64,000 nt of DNA from Streptomyces sp. MUM 203J (GCF_022414595.1 NZ_JADWYO010000022.1:1-64000); one strand, 5' to 3'. Counted from the first letter of the stretch, positions 29,205 through 39,713 are shown. Translations and numbers: made by a program. The notes: generated by a model from the sequence alone, not told the origin.

Positions 29205-30572
29205 TCAGCCCTCCACGCCGCTGGCCCGCAGCATCTCGTCCCGCTCCACGATCTTCACACGCTCACGGCCCTCGGCCTCACCCAGCGCGCGCTCGGCGGC
29301 GTCCAGCTTGTACCAGCCGTCCCAGGTCGTGTACCGCACGCCCCGGTCCTCCAGGAACCGTGTCACCGCGTCCGGCTCCGGCGCCTCGGGCGCGTGCAGC
29401 CGCCCCTCGCGGTGGTCCTCCAGCAGGTTCGCCACCGTCTCGTTGGCGTCGCCCTTGGTGTGGCCGATCAGGCCGATCGGGCCGCGCCGGATCCAGCCGG
29501 TCACATACGTGGACTGGACGTGCTCGCCGCCCTGCACGACCCGGCCGCCCTCGTCCGGCACCGTGCCGGAGGCGACGTCCCACGGCAGCTTCGGCAGCTC
29601 CTCGGACAGATAGCCCACCGCCCGGTACACGGCCTGGACGTCCCAGTCGGTGAAGCGGCCGGTGCCCTTGACGTTGCCGTCGCCGGCCAGCTCGGTGCGC
29701 TCGGTGCGCAGCCCGACGACCTTGCCGTCCTCCCCGAGGACCTCGGCGGGCGACTCGAAGAAGTGCAGGAACAGCTTGTGCGGCCGGTCGCCCTCGTCGC
29801 GGATGGCCCAGTTCTCCAGGGTCTTGGCGACCATGTCGACCTGCTTGTTGGAGCGCCGCGCCTCGATGGAGCCCTCGTCGTAGTCGATGTCCTCGGGGTT
29901 GACGATGACCTCGATGTTGGGCGAGTGGTCCAGCTCGCGCAGCTCCATGGGGCTGAACTTGGCCTGGGCGGGGCCGCGCCGCCCGAACACGTGGATCTCC
30001 TTGGCCCGGTTGGCCTTCAGGCCCTCGTGGACGTTCCCCGGGATCTCCGTCGGCAGCAGCTCGTCGGCTGTCTTCGCCAGCACCCGGGCCACGTCCAGTG
30101 CCACGTTGCCCACACCGAGCACGGCGACCTTCTCCGCGTGCAGCGGCCAGGTGCGCGGCACGTCGGGGTGGCCGTCGTACCAGGACACGAAGTCCGCGGC
30201 GCCGTACGAGCCGTCCAGCTCGATGCCGGGGATGTCCAGCGCACGGTCGGCGTCGGCGCCGGTCGAGAAGATCACCGCGTCGTAGAAGGCCCGCAGGTCG
30301 TCCAGCGTGATGTCGGACGGGTAGTCGACGTTGCCGAACAGCCGGATCTGCGGCTTGTCGAGCACCTGGTGGAGGGCCGTGACGATGCCCTTGATGCGCG
30401 GGTGGTCCGGGGCGACGCCGTACCGGATGAGCCCGAACGGCGCCGGCATGCGCTCGTACAGGTCGATGGAGACACCCGGGTCGGTGGCGGCCTCGGACTT
30501 CAGCAGCGCGTCGGCGGCGTAGATGCCGGCCGGACCGGCGCCGACGATCGCGACCCGCAGGGGGCGGGGCAT
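29205..30572 (-). CDS. Ferredoxin-NADP+ reductase (FprA-like)
   Basis: A 455-residue adrenodoxin-reductase-type flavoprotein transferring electrons between NADPH and ferredoxin. The FAD site is VAIVGAGPAGIYAADALL (about 7-24); FGLIRYGVAPDHPRIKGI is the family signature; the NADP site is KVAVLGVGNVALDVARVL, with the Arg pair in HVFGRRGPAQAKF; the C-terminal TGWIRRGPIGLIGHTKGDANETV binds flavin. ATG 30572 has an AAGGGA site. It is divergent from recO and may feed ferredoxin-dependent enzymes. Confidence 0.93.
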   Translation of the reverse strand: MPRPLRVAIVGAGPAGIYAADALLKSEAATDPGVSIDLYERMPAPFGLIRYGVAPDHPRIKGIVTALHQVLDKPQIRLFGNVDYPSDITLDDLRAFYDAVIFSTGADADRALDIPGIELDGSYGAADFVSWYDGHPDVPRTWPLHAEKVAVLGVGNVALDVARVLAKTADELLPTEIPGNVHEGLKANRAKEIHVFGRRGPAQAKFSPMELRELDHSPNIEVIVNPEDIDYDEGSIEARRSNKQVDMVAKTLENWAIRDEGDRPHKLFLHFFESPAEVLGEDGKVVGLRTERTELAGDGNVKGTGRFTDWDVQAVYRAVGYLSEELPKLPWDVASGTVPDEGGRVVQGGEHVQSTYVTGWIRRGPIGLIGHTKGDANETVANLLEDHREGRLHAPEAPEPDAVTRFLEDRGVRYTTWDGWYKLDAAERALGEAEGRERVKIVERDEMLRASGVEG

Positions 30573-30974
30573 GGCAGGGTTCCCTTCGGGAGGTGGATCT
30601 TCTCTGCCCGCCAGCCTCACACAGGCCCCGAGAGCGCGGGTACCCGGCCCCCGTCTATGACCCCATAAGCGGATCTTATGAGTTCCCGAAGCAGGCCTTG
30701 GGTCTGTGGGTCGGCGTCCCAGTGCAGGGGGCGCTGTTCCCGGCTTCCGGCCGGTGCGCCGAGGAGACCGCACCGCCCGTGCGCGGGCATCCCGTCCGCG
30801 CCGTCCCGGACCGCGGTCCGGGACCCCGCTCGGGGCTCTCGGCGCGGTCGGGGAGCGAGCCGCCGTCCTGCTCGTCGCCGCCGGTCCGCCGCACCGGTCC
30901 GGTCCCCGGGTCCCTGCCGTCTCCCCCCGGCGGCACCCGGCCGGGGTGCGCGCCCCGTACGGGAGAATGGGCCC
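30573..30974. other. Divergent intergenic region, FprA-like gene / recO
   Basis: About 400 bp without a credible gene. The left 100 bp are less GC-rich (around CGGATCTTATGAG, 30671) and probably hold the reductase promoter. A GAGAAT (30963-30968) lies 6 nt before recO. No strong inverted or direct repeat was found. Confidence 0.5.
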
Positions 30975-31721
30975 ATGAGCCTGTTCCGTGACGACGGTAT
31001 CGTCCTCCGCACCCAGAAGCTGGGGGAGGCTGACCGCATCATCACGTTCCTCACCCGGGGGCACGGGCGGGTGCGGGCCGTCGCGCGCGGGGTCCGGCGG
31101 ACCAAGTCGAAGTTCGGGGCCAGGCTCGAACCCTTCTCGCACGTCGATGTGCAGTTCTACGCGCGCGGCAGCGAACTCGTCGGGCGCGGGCTGCCGCTGT
31201 GCACGCAGAGCGAGACCATCGCCGCGTACGGCAGCGGCATCGTCACCGACTACGACCGCTACACCGCAGGCACCGCCATGCTGGAGACCGCCGAGCGGTT
31301 CACCGACCACGAGGGCGAACCGGCAGTCCAGCAGTACCTCCTCCTCGTCGGCGCCCTGCGCACCCTCGCCCGCGGCGAGCACGCCCCGCGCCTGATCCTC
31401 GACGCGTTCCTGCTCCGCTCCCTCGCCGTCAACGGCTACGCCCCCTCCTTCGAGAGCTGCGCCCGCTGCGGCATCCACGGGCCGAACCGGTTCTTCTCCG
31501 TCGCGGCGGGCGGAGTCGTCTGCGGGGACTGCCGGGTGCCCGGCAGCGTCGTACCCTCTGCGGAGGCCGTCGGTCTGCTCAGCGCGCTGCTGACCGGCGA
31601 CTGGAAGACGGCGGACGCGTGCGAGCCGCGCCACGTCAGGGAGGGGAGCGGACTGGTGTCCGCCTATCTGCACTGGCACCTGGAGCGCGGGCTGCGCTCG
31701 CTCCGTTACGTGGACAAGTAG
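30975..31721 (+). CDS. recO: DNA repair protein RecO
   Basis: RecO works with RecF and RecR to load RecA on SSB-coated DNA. The 248-residue protein has the OB-fold N-terminus ([41 protein letters not shown]), a helical middle and the zinc module CARCGIHG ... VCGDC (about 160-195). The start ATG 30975 is 6 nt after GAGAAT, so the transcript may be leaderless, although GGGAGA could also serve as a ribosome site. The uppS gene follows after 43 bp. Confidence 0.95.
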   Translation: MSLFRDDGIVLRTQKLGEADRIITFLTRGHGRVRAVARGVRRTKSKFGARLEPFSHVDVQFYARGSELVGRGLPLCTQSETIAAYGSGIVTDYDRYTAGTAMLETAERFTDHEGEPAVQQYLLLVGALRTLARGEHAPRLILDAFLLRSLAVNGYAPSFESCARCGIHGPNRFFSVAAGGVVCGDCRVPGSVVPSAEAVGLLSALLTGDWKTADACEPRHVREGSGLVSAYLHWHLERGLRSLRYVDK

Positions 31722-31764
31722 ACAGCACGGCAGAGAACGCAGAGAACTAGGAGATGTGAGCCGC

Positions 31765-32616
31765 ATGGCCATCGCACGACGCGGATTCCTCGGGCGCTCC
31801 AGGCGCGAGTACCGGGTCCCCGAGCCGCACCCGTCCGGCGCGCGCCCGCCGAAGATCCCCGGCGAGCTGGTGCCGCGGCATGTGGCGATCGTCATGGACG
31901 GCAACGGCCGCTGGGCCAAGGACCGGGGCCTGCCCCGTACCGAGGGCCACAAGGTCGGCGCCGAACGTGTGCTGGACGTACTGCAGGGCGCGATCGAGAT
32001 GGGCGTCGGGAGCATCTCCCTCTACGCCTTCTCCACCGAGAACTGGAAGCGCTCGCCCGACGAGGTGCGCTTCCTGATGAACTTCAACCGCGACTTCATC
32101 CGCAAGACCCGCGACCAGCTCGACGAACTGGGCATCCGGGTGCGCTGGGTGGGCCGGATGCCGAAGCTCTGGAAGTCCGTGGCGAAGGAACTCCAGATCG
32201 CGCAGGAGCAGACCAAGGACAACGACCGGCTGACGCTGTACTTCTGCATGAACTACGGCGGTCGCGCCGAACTCGCGGACGCGGCGCAGGCGCTGGCGGC
32301 GGATGTGAAGGCGGGGCGGCTCGACCCGTCGAAGGTCAGCGAGAAGACGATCCAGAAGTACCTGTACTACCCGGACATGCCGGACGTGGATCTGTTCCTG
32401 CGGCCGAGCGGCGAGCAGCGTACGTCCAACTACCTGCTCTGGCAGAGCGCGTACGCCGAGATGGTGTTCCAGGACGTCCTCTGGCCCGACTTCGACCGCC
32501 GCGATCTGTGGCGGGCCTGCCTGGAGTACGCCTCCCGCGACCGCCGCTTCGGCGGGGCGATCCCCAACGAGGAACTGCCGGCGGAGGGTCGCGGCCCCGA
32601 GGACGGCGAGGGCTGA
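31765..32616 (+). CDS. uppS: Isoprenyl transferase (cis-polyprenyl diphosphate synthase)
   Basis: A cis-prenyltransferase making polyprenyl (undecaprenyl-type) carrier lipid for cell-wall synthesis. The 283-residue product has the pyrophosphate-binding [20 protein letters not shown] (catalytic Asp), FSTENWKR, and the C-terminal [24 protein letters not shown], all conserved. The start at ATG 31765 is preferred to GTG 31756 because AGGAG lies 11 nt upstream of the former and only 2 nt from the latter. It is cotranscribed with recO. Confidence 0.95.
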   Translation: MAIARRGFLGRSRREYRVPEPHPSGARPPKIPGELVPRHVAIVMDGNGRWAKDRGLPRTEGHKVGAERVLDVLQGAIEMGVGSISLYAFSTENWKRSPDEVRFLMNFNRDFIRKTRDQLDELGIRVRWVGRMPKLWKSVAKELQIAQEQTKDNDRLTLYFCMNYGGRAELADAAQALAADVKAGRLDPSKVSEKTIQKYLYYPDMPDVDLFLRPSGEQRTSNYLLWQSAYAEMVFQDVLWPDFDRRDLWRACLEYASRDRRFGGAIPNEELPAEGRGPEDGEG

Positions 32617-32669
32617 GCCTGCCGTTGCGATCACGGCTCGCCGCCGCAGAGCACAGCGAGGGGCGGGCC

Positions 32670-33174
32670 GTGACCGAACAGGGCAGTGCCGTGAAACGGG
32701 CCTTCCGTCCTGTGCCGGCCGCCCGCCGGGCCGTGGCCCCCGCTGCGCGCCCGGCTGCAGCGGATCCTGGCGGCCGAGGTGTTCGTCCTCCGGTGGCCGG
32801 CCGTCGACGTGACGCCCACGGGCGGGAGGGATCCGCTTCCCGCTGCTGATCGGCGCGGCGTTCCTCGCCGTGCTGTTGTTCCTCCTGCTGCCCCGCCGGC
32901 GGGCCCACCGACTGCACAGGTGCTGCGCCGGGGAAGCAACGTTTCGCATCAGGCCCGACGACGACGGGGTCACCGGCGCCGGGCAGCACACCACGACCGC
33001 GGTCGCCTGGAACGGGCCACCGGGCTGCCGGGCTACAGGGAGACGGACCGGCACTTCATGGTGTCCGGGGCGCGGCCGACCGAGACCGGCTTCACCATGC
33101 CCAAGCGGAACCTCACGGAACCGGGCGCCGAGCGTTTGCGAGCGGTCCTCGGCCGCCACGCGAGGCTTCTGTGA
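32670..33174 (+). pseudogene. Decayed YcxB-like membrane protein gene
   Basis: Protein-like pieces are spread over shifting frames: a GTG at 32670 with GAGGGG site begins MTEQGSAVKRAFRPVPA; another frame gives LRARLQRILAAEVFVLRW (about 32735); a third gives RFPLLIGAAFLAVLLFLLLP (about 32831-32890) and an acidic strand ending TAVAW; the earlier frame then resumes with GLPGYRETDRHFMVSG and FTMPKRNLTEPGAERL up to TGA 33174. The order (short N-terminal region, hydrophobic pair, W...ETdrhF, PKR) matches the YcxB-like fold. At least three shifts are needed, so it is not translated as one protein unless the sequence has errors. Confidence 0.5.
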
Positions 33175-33628
33175 CGCGCGCGGCTGCTTCGGGGCGGTGT
33201 GGTCCGCGGTTGCCTCACGCCGGGCGCCGATGAGCTTCTCGTCCACCGTCGGGCCGGAGCCGTTCCCCGGCCCCCGGGACGGCCCGGGGCCGTCGGCGGT
33301 GCCGATGTGCCTGTCGGTGCGCGGCCCGGCGAACCGGCGGTTTCGTCCCGCCCGTGTCCACGCGTACCGTTCGGTGCCATCCGCGTGTGGTCGCCCTGCG
33401 ACAGGCGGCCGCCGCAGCGGTGGGTGATCCCCCGCAGGCGCGCGGCCGGGATCCCGGGGAGGTGACCCCACGGGACGCGGGTTCGCAGGGGCCTCGTGCG
33501 GGGGTGAGCCCCCGGAGTGCCCCCGCACGCCGGCGCAGGCGCGCCGCGACGCGATGGCGGCGAGGCCGCACGCGGCAGGCGGCGGCGCGGACGCCCGGGA
33601 CGGGCCGGGGCCGGGGCCGGGGGCCGCT
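33175..33628. other. Gene-free stretch before zur
   Basis: Very GC-rich and without credible coding frame. It ends in a short run of GGGGCC repeats (about 33602-33624) beside the zur stop codon. No convincing terminator stem was identified. Confidence 0.45.
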
Positions 33629-34042
33629 TCAGGCGCGGGAGGCGCAGTCCGCGCAGGTGCCGAAGATCTCGACGGTGTGTGCGACGTTCACGAAGCCGTG
33701 CTGCGCCGCGATCGTGTCGGCCCACTCCTCGACCGCCGGGCCCTCCACCTCGACCGCCTTGCCGCAGCCGCGGCAGACCAGGTGGTGATGGTGCTCACCC
33801 GTGGAGCACCGCCGGTACACCGCCTCGCCGTCGCTGGTGCGCAGCACGTCCACCTCGCCCGCGTCCGCGAGCGACTGCAGCGTGCGGTAGACCGTCGTCA
33901 GCCCCACCGAGTCGCCACGGTGCTTGAGCATGTCGTGCAGCTCCTGCGCGCTGCGGAACTCGTCCACCTCGTCCAGCGCCGCCGCCACGGCCGCGCGCTG
34001 CCGGGTCGACCGGCCGCGCACGCCGGATCCTGCCGTCACCAC
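33629..34042 (-). CDS. zur: Zinc uptake regulator, Fur family
   Basis: A 137-residue zinc-sensing repressor. The winged-helix part (RSTRQRAAVAAALDEVDEFRSAQELHDMLKHRG, GLTTVYRTLQSLADAGEVDVL) is followed by the metal-binding part GEHHHHLVCRGCGKAVEVEG and the C-terminal EIFGTCADC with the second structural CxxC. The GTG pair at 34042/34039 follows GGAGG. It is the last gene of znuACB-zur, so the regulator is made with the transporter it controls. Confidence 0.92.
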   Translation of the reverse strand: MVTAGSGVRGRSTRQRAAVAAALDEVDEFRSAQELHDMLKHRGDSVGLTTVYRTLQSLADAGEVDVLRTSDGEAVYRRCSTGEHHHHLVCRGCGKAVEVEGPAVEEWADTIAAQHGFVNVAHTVEIFGTCADCASRA

Positions 34043-34134
34043 AGGTGCCTCCTTGCCCTCGGCCCGCTCACGTCGTCACTGTGTGACGTCGGGCCATTCT
34101 GCCAGGCCCCCACCGGGTGCCCACCAGGCCCGAT

Positions 34135-35016
34135 TCAGACCCGCACGTCGTCCACCCCCTGTACGGCGGCCTCCCGCGCCACCGCCGCCCGCTCGGCGGC
34201 CCGGGCCCGGCGCCGGGCCAGCGGCGTGGCGAGCGCGGTCAGCGCCACGAACACCCCGAGCGCCAGCAGCACGATCGTCGCGCCCGGAGGCACGTCCTGG
34301 TAGTACGTCGTCACGGTCCCGGTCACCGTCACCGCCACACCGATCAGCACCGCCCCCGCGAACGTCGCCCGGAAGCTCCGTGTCAGCTGCTGGGCCGCCG
34401 CCACCGGCACCACCATCAGCGCGCTGACCAGCAGCAGCCCAACGACCCGCATGGCGACCGTCACGGTCACCGCGGCGGTCACCGCCACCAGCAGGTTCAG
34501 CGCCCGCACCGGCAGTCCGGTGACCCGCGCGAACTCCTCGTCCTGGCTGACCGCGAACAGCTGCCGCCGCAGCCCCAGGGAGACCGCCACCACGAATGCC
34601 GCCAGCAGGCAGATCGCCACCACGTCCTCATCGGACACGGTCGACAGCGAGCCGAACAGGTACGTCACCAGCTTCGCGTTGGAGCCCGTGTCGGACAGGC
34701 TCATCAGCATCACGCCGCCCGCCATGCCACCGTAGAACAGCAGGGCCAGCGCGATGTCGCCGCGCGTCCGCCCGTACATCCGGATCAGCTCCATCAGCAC
34801 GGCACCGGCGATCGACACCAGCGCGGCGCTCCACACCGGGTTCGTGTTCATCAGGAAGCCGAGGCCGACACCGGTGAGCGCGATATGGCCGATTCCGTCT
34901 CCCATGAGGGCCTGACGGCGCTGCACGAGGTGGATGCCGACGGCGGGCGCGGTGATGCCGACCAGCAGCGCGGCGATGAGGGCCCGCTGCATGAAGGCGT
35001 GGTCGAGGAATTCCAT
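34135..35016 (-). CDS. znuB: Zinc ABC transporter permease ZnuB
   Basis: A 293-residue membrane permease of the ABC-3 family with about eight hydrophobic segments starting ALIAALLVGITAPAVGIHLV; the QRRQALMGDGIGHIALTGVGLG loop is the family signature that contacts the ATPase. The C-terminal tail is basic (ARRRARAAERAAVAREA). ATG 35016 is 2 nt past the stop of znuC, so they are coupled. It moves Zn2+ delivered by ZnuA. Confidence 0.93.
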   Translation of the reverse strand: MEFLDHAFMQRALIAALLVGITAPAVGIHLVQRRQALMGDGIGHIALTGVGLGFLMNTNPVWSAALVSIAGAVLMELIRMYGRTRGDIALALLFYGGMAGGVMLMSLSDTGSNAKLVTYLFGSLSTVSDEDVVAICLLAAFVVAVSLGLRRQLFAVSQDEEFARVTGLPVRALNLLVAVTAAVTVTVAMRVVGLLLVSALMVVPVAAAQQLTRSFRATFAGAVLIGVAVTVTGTVTTYYQDVPPGATIVLLALGVFVALTALATPLARRRARAAERAAVAREAAVQGVDDVRV

Positions 35017-35018
35017 GG

Positions 35019-35783
35019 TCAGGTCAGCAGTCCCGTACGGAGCGGCTCGTCGGCCGCGTGCGGATGGACGTGGTCGTGGCCGGGCAGCGCGTGCTGCCCG
35101 ACCGCCCGGGGCGGCGGACCGTCGTGGACGACACAGCCGTCCCGCAGCACCACCGCCCGGTTGATCAGCGGCTCCAGCGGCCCCAGTTCGTGCAGTACGA
35201 GCAGCACGGTCGTGCCCTGCGCCACCTGCTCCCGCAGGGTCGCGGCGAGCACCTCCTGGCTGGCCAGGTCCACGCCCGCCATCGGTTCGTCCATGATCAG
35301 CAGCTCGGGCTCGGACGCGAGGGCCCGGGCGATCAGCACCCGCTGGTGCTGCCCCCCGGACAGCGCGGACACCGCGTCCCTGGCCCGGTCGGCCAGCCCG
35401 ACCAGCTCGATGGCCCGCTCCACGGCCGCCCGGTCGGCCCGGGAGGGCCACCTCAGCTTCGTACGGGACAGCCGGCCGGACGCGACGACCTCCCGCACCG
35501 TCGCCGGCACCCCGCTCGCCGCGGTGGTGCGCTGCGGCACGTAACCGACCCGCGCCCAGTCGCGGAAGCGGCGCAGCTCGGTGCCGAACAGGGATATCCG
35601 GCCACTGGTGAGCGGCACCTGACCGATCACGGCCCGCACGGCGGTCGACTTGCCGGAGCCGTTCGCACCGAGTAGCGAGACGACCTCGCCGCGCCGGACG
35701 CCGAAGTCGATGCCGCGCAGCACGGGACGGGCGCCGAGCGCCGCCGTGGCGGCCTCGACGGAGATGACGGGCTCGCTGCTCAC
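35019..35783 (-). CDS. znuC: Zinc ABC transporter ATP-binding protein ZnuC
   Basis: A 254-residue ABC ATPase: Walker A LLGANGSGKST (about 38-48), signature ALSGGQHQRVLIARAL, Walker B ELLIMDEPMAGVD and the switch His in LVLHELG. The C-terminus has a His-rich tail (QHALPGHDHVHPH), which may bind zinc. The GTG start has GGAGG. It lies between znuA (46-bp gap) and znuB. Confidence 0.94.
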   Translation of the reverse strand: MSSEPVISVEAATAALGARPVLRGIDFGVRRGEVVSLLGANGSGKSTAVRAVIGQVPLTSGRISLFGTELRRFRDWARVGYVPQRTTAASGVPATVREVVASGRLSRTKLRWPSRADRAAVERAIELVGLADRARDAVSALSGGQHQRVLIARALASEPELLIMDEPMAGVDLASQEVLAATLREQVAQGTTVLLVLHELGPLEPLINRAVVLRDGCVVHDGPPPRAVGQHALPGHDHVHPHAADEPLRTGLLT

Positions 35784-35829
35784 CGTGCCTCCAAGGGGTT
35801 GCCGGGCCGGGACCCGGGCTCGGGCTGGG

Positions 35830-36825
35830 TCACTTGGCGCCGAGCGCCTTCTGCAGGGCGGCCAGGTTGGCCTCCATGACCTCGAAGTAGTCAGCGCCCG
35901 CGGACTTGTCGGTGATTCCCTCCAGCGGGTCGAGGACGTCCGTCTTCAGACCGGTGTCCTTGGCGAGGGTCTTCGCGGTCTTGTCGCTGGCGAGCGTCTC
36001 GAAGAAGACGGTGGTGACGCCGTCGCGCCGGGCGACGTCCTGCAGCTCCTTGATCCGCGCGGGGCTCGGCTCGGACTCGGGGTCGAGACCGGCGATGCCC
36101 TCCTGGTCCAGGCCGTAGCGCTCGGCCAGGTAGCCGAAGGCGGAGTGGGTGGTGATGAACGTCCTGGTGTCGCTGTTCTTCAGCCCTTCCTCGAACTTCG
36201 CGTGCAGGGCGTCGAGCTGCTTCGCCAGGTCGGCGGCGTTCTTCCGGTAGTCGGCCGCGTGGTCCGGGTCGGCCTTGGCGAGGGAGTCCCCGACACCCCT
36301 GGCGACCTCGGCGTACTTCACGGGGTCGAGCCAGATGTGCGGGTCGCCGGTGGCGGAGTCGCCCTCGGCCTCGTGGCCGTGCTCGTCGGTGCCGTGTTCG
36401 TCGGCGTGCTCGCCGCCGTGGTCGTGGCCGTCGGCCCCGGCACCGTGGCTCTCGAGGGTGGTGAGCGCCGCCGCGTCGACCGTGTGCCTGACGTCGGCCT
36501 GCTTGATCGCGTCGTCGACGGCGGGCTGGACACCGGGCAGGTAGAGGATGAGACCCGCGTCCTGCAGCTCCGCGGTCTGCCGAGCCGTGAGGTCCACGTC
36601 GTGCGGCTCGGCGCCCGGCTTGGTGAGGGTGCTGACCGCGACGTGCTCGCCGCCTATTCGCTCGGCCAGGAACTGCATCGGGTAGAAGGACGTGACGACG
36701 TCCAGTTTGCCGTCCTTGTTCTTGCCGTCGGCGGTGGAGGAACCGCCGCAGGCGGAGAGGGTGACCAGGCCCAGGACGGCGGCGCCGGCGACGGAGGCGG
36801 TGGACAGGGAGCGTCGTACGTTCAT
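35830..36825 (-). CDS. znuA: Zinc ABC transporter substrate-binding lipoprotein ZnuA
   Basis: A 331-residue high-affinity zinc-binding lipoprotein. The signal peptide MNVRRSLSTASVAGAAVLGL ends in lipobox LSAC (Cys26). Metal ligands are in KPGAEPHDVDL, a His/Asp/Glu-rich flexible loop (HDHGGEHADEHGTDEHGHE), DPHIWLDP and TTHSAFGYLAERYGL. The start MNVRR at 36825 sits 7 nt after GAAAAT, with TTGACA 18 nt further upstream, so transcription probably begins at the ATG; ATG 36834 and TTG 36840 are in-frame alternatives. Two Zur boxes cover this promoter. Confidence 0.95.
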   Translation of the reverse strand: MNVRRSLSTASVAGAAVLGLVTLSACGGSSTADGKNKDGKLDVVTSFYPMQFLAERIGGEHVAVSTLTKPGAEPHDVDLTARQTAELQDAGLILYLPGVQPAVDDAIKQADVRHTVDAAALTTLESHGAGADGHDHGGEHADEHGTDEHGHEAEGDSATGDPHIWLDPVKYAEVARGVGDSLAKADPDHAADYRKNAADLAKQLDALHAKFEEGLKNSDTRTFITTHSAFGYLAERYGLDQEGIAGLDPESEPSPARIKELQDVARRDGVTTVFFETLASDKTAKTLAKDTGLKTDVLDPLEGITDKSAGADYFEVMEANLAALQKALGAK

Positions 36826-36861
36826 GACAGTCATTTTCAACTTTGCTGGAAACGATTGTCA
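36825..36861. promoter_or_regulatory. znuA promoter with two Zur boxes
   Basis: TGACAGTCATTTTCA (36825-36839) and TGGAAACGATTGTCA (36847-36861) are 7-1-7 inverted repeats close to the known Streptomyces Zur box TGAAAATCATTTTCA, with centres 22 bp (two helical turns) apart. The minus-strand promoter TTGACA (36862-36857) N18 GAAAAT (36838-36833) lies within them, so Zn-Zur would block polymerase directly. Confidence 0.8.
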
Positions 36862-36896
36862 ACAACAGTCCCAAGTGGCCTCGACCACCCACCGAT

Positions 36897-36927
36897 TTGA
36901 TCCTGAGGGTGCGCACGCCGCTAATCT
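36897..36927 (+). promoter_or_regulatory. Candidate glyS promoter
   Basis: TTGATC (36897-36902) and TAATCT (36922-36927), spacer 19 nt, point toward glyS, leaving a leader of about 90 nt. I saw no T-box-like structure in it. Confidence is limited by the long spacer. Confidence 0.4.
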
Positions 36928-37025
36928 GAGGCATTCGCTCGCCCGTCTCCCGACCGTCACCCCCCAACCAGGCGCTCACGCGCCGCACCTTGTCCATTAG
37001 TCGTCGTCGTAATGAAGAGAGCACC

Positions 37026-38408
<1,383 letters not shown>

Positions 38409-38433
38409 CACCGCGGCCGCGGCGAAGACGGGC

Positions 38434-38469
38434 GAAGCCCCCGGTCCCGGAGACGGAACCGGGGGCTTC
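38434..38469. terminator. Bidirectional terminator between glyS and the VC0807 gene
   Basis: Perfect 12-bp arms GAAGCCCCCGGT (38434-38445) and ACCGGGGGCTTC (38458-38469), loop 12 nt, between two convergent genes. Confidence 0.82.
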
Positions 38470-38488
38470 CCTCATGCCGTGCGCCCGG

Positions 38489-39217
38489 TCACGCCGCTGT
38501 GGGCGTGGCCGCCGCCCTCGCCGCGCGCCTGCGTCCCTCGGCCGACCGGCGCCTGCCGAACCAGGCCGTCCACACGGCGAGGGCGCCCAGCACTCCGTAG
38601 ATCAGGACGGGGCTGACCGCCACCATGGTCCCGGTGCTCAGCACGTACACGAGTGCCACCCGGACCACCGCCTCCGCGACGTACGCGGCTCCCCAGACCA
38701 GGGTCATCGTGCGCATCGTCGAGCGGAAGCCCTCGTACTGCCACATCCCGTTCCACCAGGCGGTGCTCGCCGGGGTGCCGTCGGTGCCGAACTTGCGGCC
38801 GAAATAGAACATCAGCGGCCGGGGCGCGAGCAGGGTGCCGAGGCACAGCAGGCCGAACAGCCCGGTGACCCCCGAGTCCTTGATCAGCAGGGCCCTGGCC
38901 GAGTGCGGGCCGATCAGCGAGACCACGGCCGTGATCAGCAGGAAGACCAGCGTGACGACGGCGAACTCGTCGAGCTTGCGGCGCCAGGCGACCATGACGG
39001 CGGTGTCCACCACCGGCCAGACGCCGCTGACGAGCAGCGCGGCGAACTCGCTCCAGCCGTGGTCCTCGGTCAGCACGTTGTACGTGATGACCGGGGCGAC
39101 CACGTTCAGGCTGATGGTCAGCGCCCAGCCGAGCACCGCGGCACCTCCCGAGCGCTTCGGCGGCGCGGGTCTTTCGGGGCCGGCGGGCAGGGCGGGCTGG
39201 GCTTCTTGAGCGGTCAT
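38489..39217 (-). CDS. VC0807 family membrane protein
   Basis: A 242-residue integral membrane protein with about six hydrophobic segments (from GGAAVLGWALTISLNVVAPVITYNVL to SPVLIYGVLGALAVWTAWFG) and the family feature GVWPVVDTAVMVAWRRKLDEFAV. Function unknown; some members are called intracellular septation protein-like. The start MTAQEAQPAL at 39217 has GGGGGA upstream; a longer frame to 39298 is less likely. It is convergent with glyS. Confidence 0.8.
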   Translation of the reverse strand: MTAQEAQPALPAGPERPAPPKRSGGAAVLGWALTISLNVVAPVITYNVLTEDHGWSEFAALLVSGVWPVVDTAVMVAWRRKLDEFAVVTLVFLLITAVVSLIGPHSARALLIKDSGVTGLFGLLCLGTLLAPRPLMFYFGRKFGTDGTPASTAWWNGMWQYEGFRSTMRTMTLVWGAAYVAEAVVRVALVYVLSTGTMVAVSPVLIYGVLGALAVWTAWFGRRRSAEGRRRAARAAATPTAA

Positions 39218-39377
39218 GGGGTTCCCCCGGGATGGTTCTGGATCTTCCGTACGGTCCAGCGGGGAAGCCTGCCAGCCGTACGGCCGGAGTACGACCATGG
39301 CGGGGCCAAATGATCACCAAGGGATCCAGAGGGAAAACCAGGTGCTCGGCGCTCCCGGCCCCGGTAGCGTGCCGCAC

Positions 39378-39407
39378 ATGTTCTCTTACCTCCCGATCTA
39401 CGAGTGA
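39378..39407 (+). CDS. Possible leaderless nonapeptide ORF
   Basis: ATG TTC ... GAG TGA encodes MFSYLPIYE. The ATG lies exactly 7 nt after TAGCGT (39365-39370), the leaderless pattern seen elsewhere in this window, and no Shine-Dalgarno site is present. It precedes the DUF6243 gene by 83 bp on the same strand. It could be a leader peptide, or just the first bases of that gene's mRNA. Confidence 0.3.
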   Translation: MFSYLPIYE

Positions 39408-39490
39408 GAGGTGCGCGCCGGGCCTGACCAGCCCGTGAGACGCCACCAGCCACTGTCGGAAACCACTTCTCACGACGAGGGGAGACCCCC

Positions 39491-39658
39491 ATGGCCAAGA
39501 GCCGCAACAACCTGCTCGGTGTGGGCGGGCAGCGCAGGAAGCTGTCCCGCGCGGACCAGCAGGGCACGCCCGCCGCCCGCGCCGGGCACCAGAAGGCCGC
39601 CGCCGACCAGAAGGCCGAGCTGCTCCGGAAGATGCGCGAGCGCACAGAGAAGGACTGA
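39491..39658 (+). CDS. DUF6243 family small protein
   Basis: A 55-residue basic protein beginning MAKSRNNLLGVGGQRRKLSR and continuing with an Ala/Lys/Gln-rich helix (AGHQKAAADQKAELLRKMRERTEKD). It matches the small actinobacterial DUF6243 family; function unknown. The ATG has GGGGAGA 5 nt upstream. A perfect hairpin follows 25 bp after the stop. Confidence 0.8.
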   Translation: MAKSRNNLLGVGGQRRKLSRADQQGTPAARAGHQKAAADQKAELLRKMRERTEKD

Positions 39659-39683
39659 CACCCGCCTTCCTGCACGAGACCTG

Positions 39684-39713
39684 GGCCCGGACCCCCGGAA
39701 GGGGGTCCGGGCC
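39684..39713 (+). terminator. Terminator of the DUF6243 gene
   Basis: Perfect 13-bp arms GGCCCGGACCCCC (39684-39696) and GGGGGTCCGGGCC (39701-39713) close a GGAA tetraloop. Confidence 0.85.
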
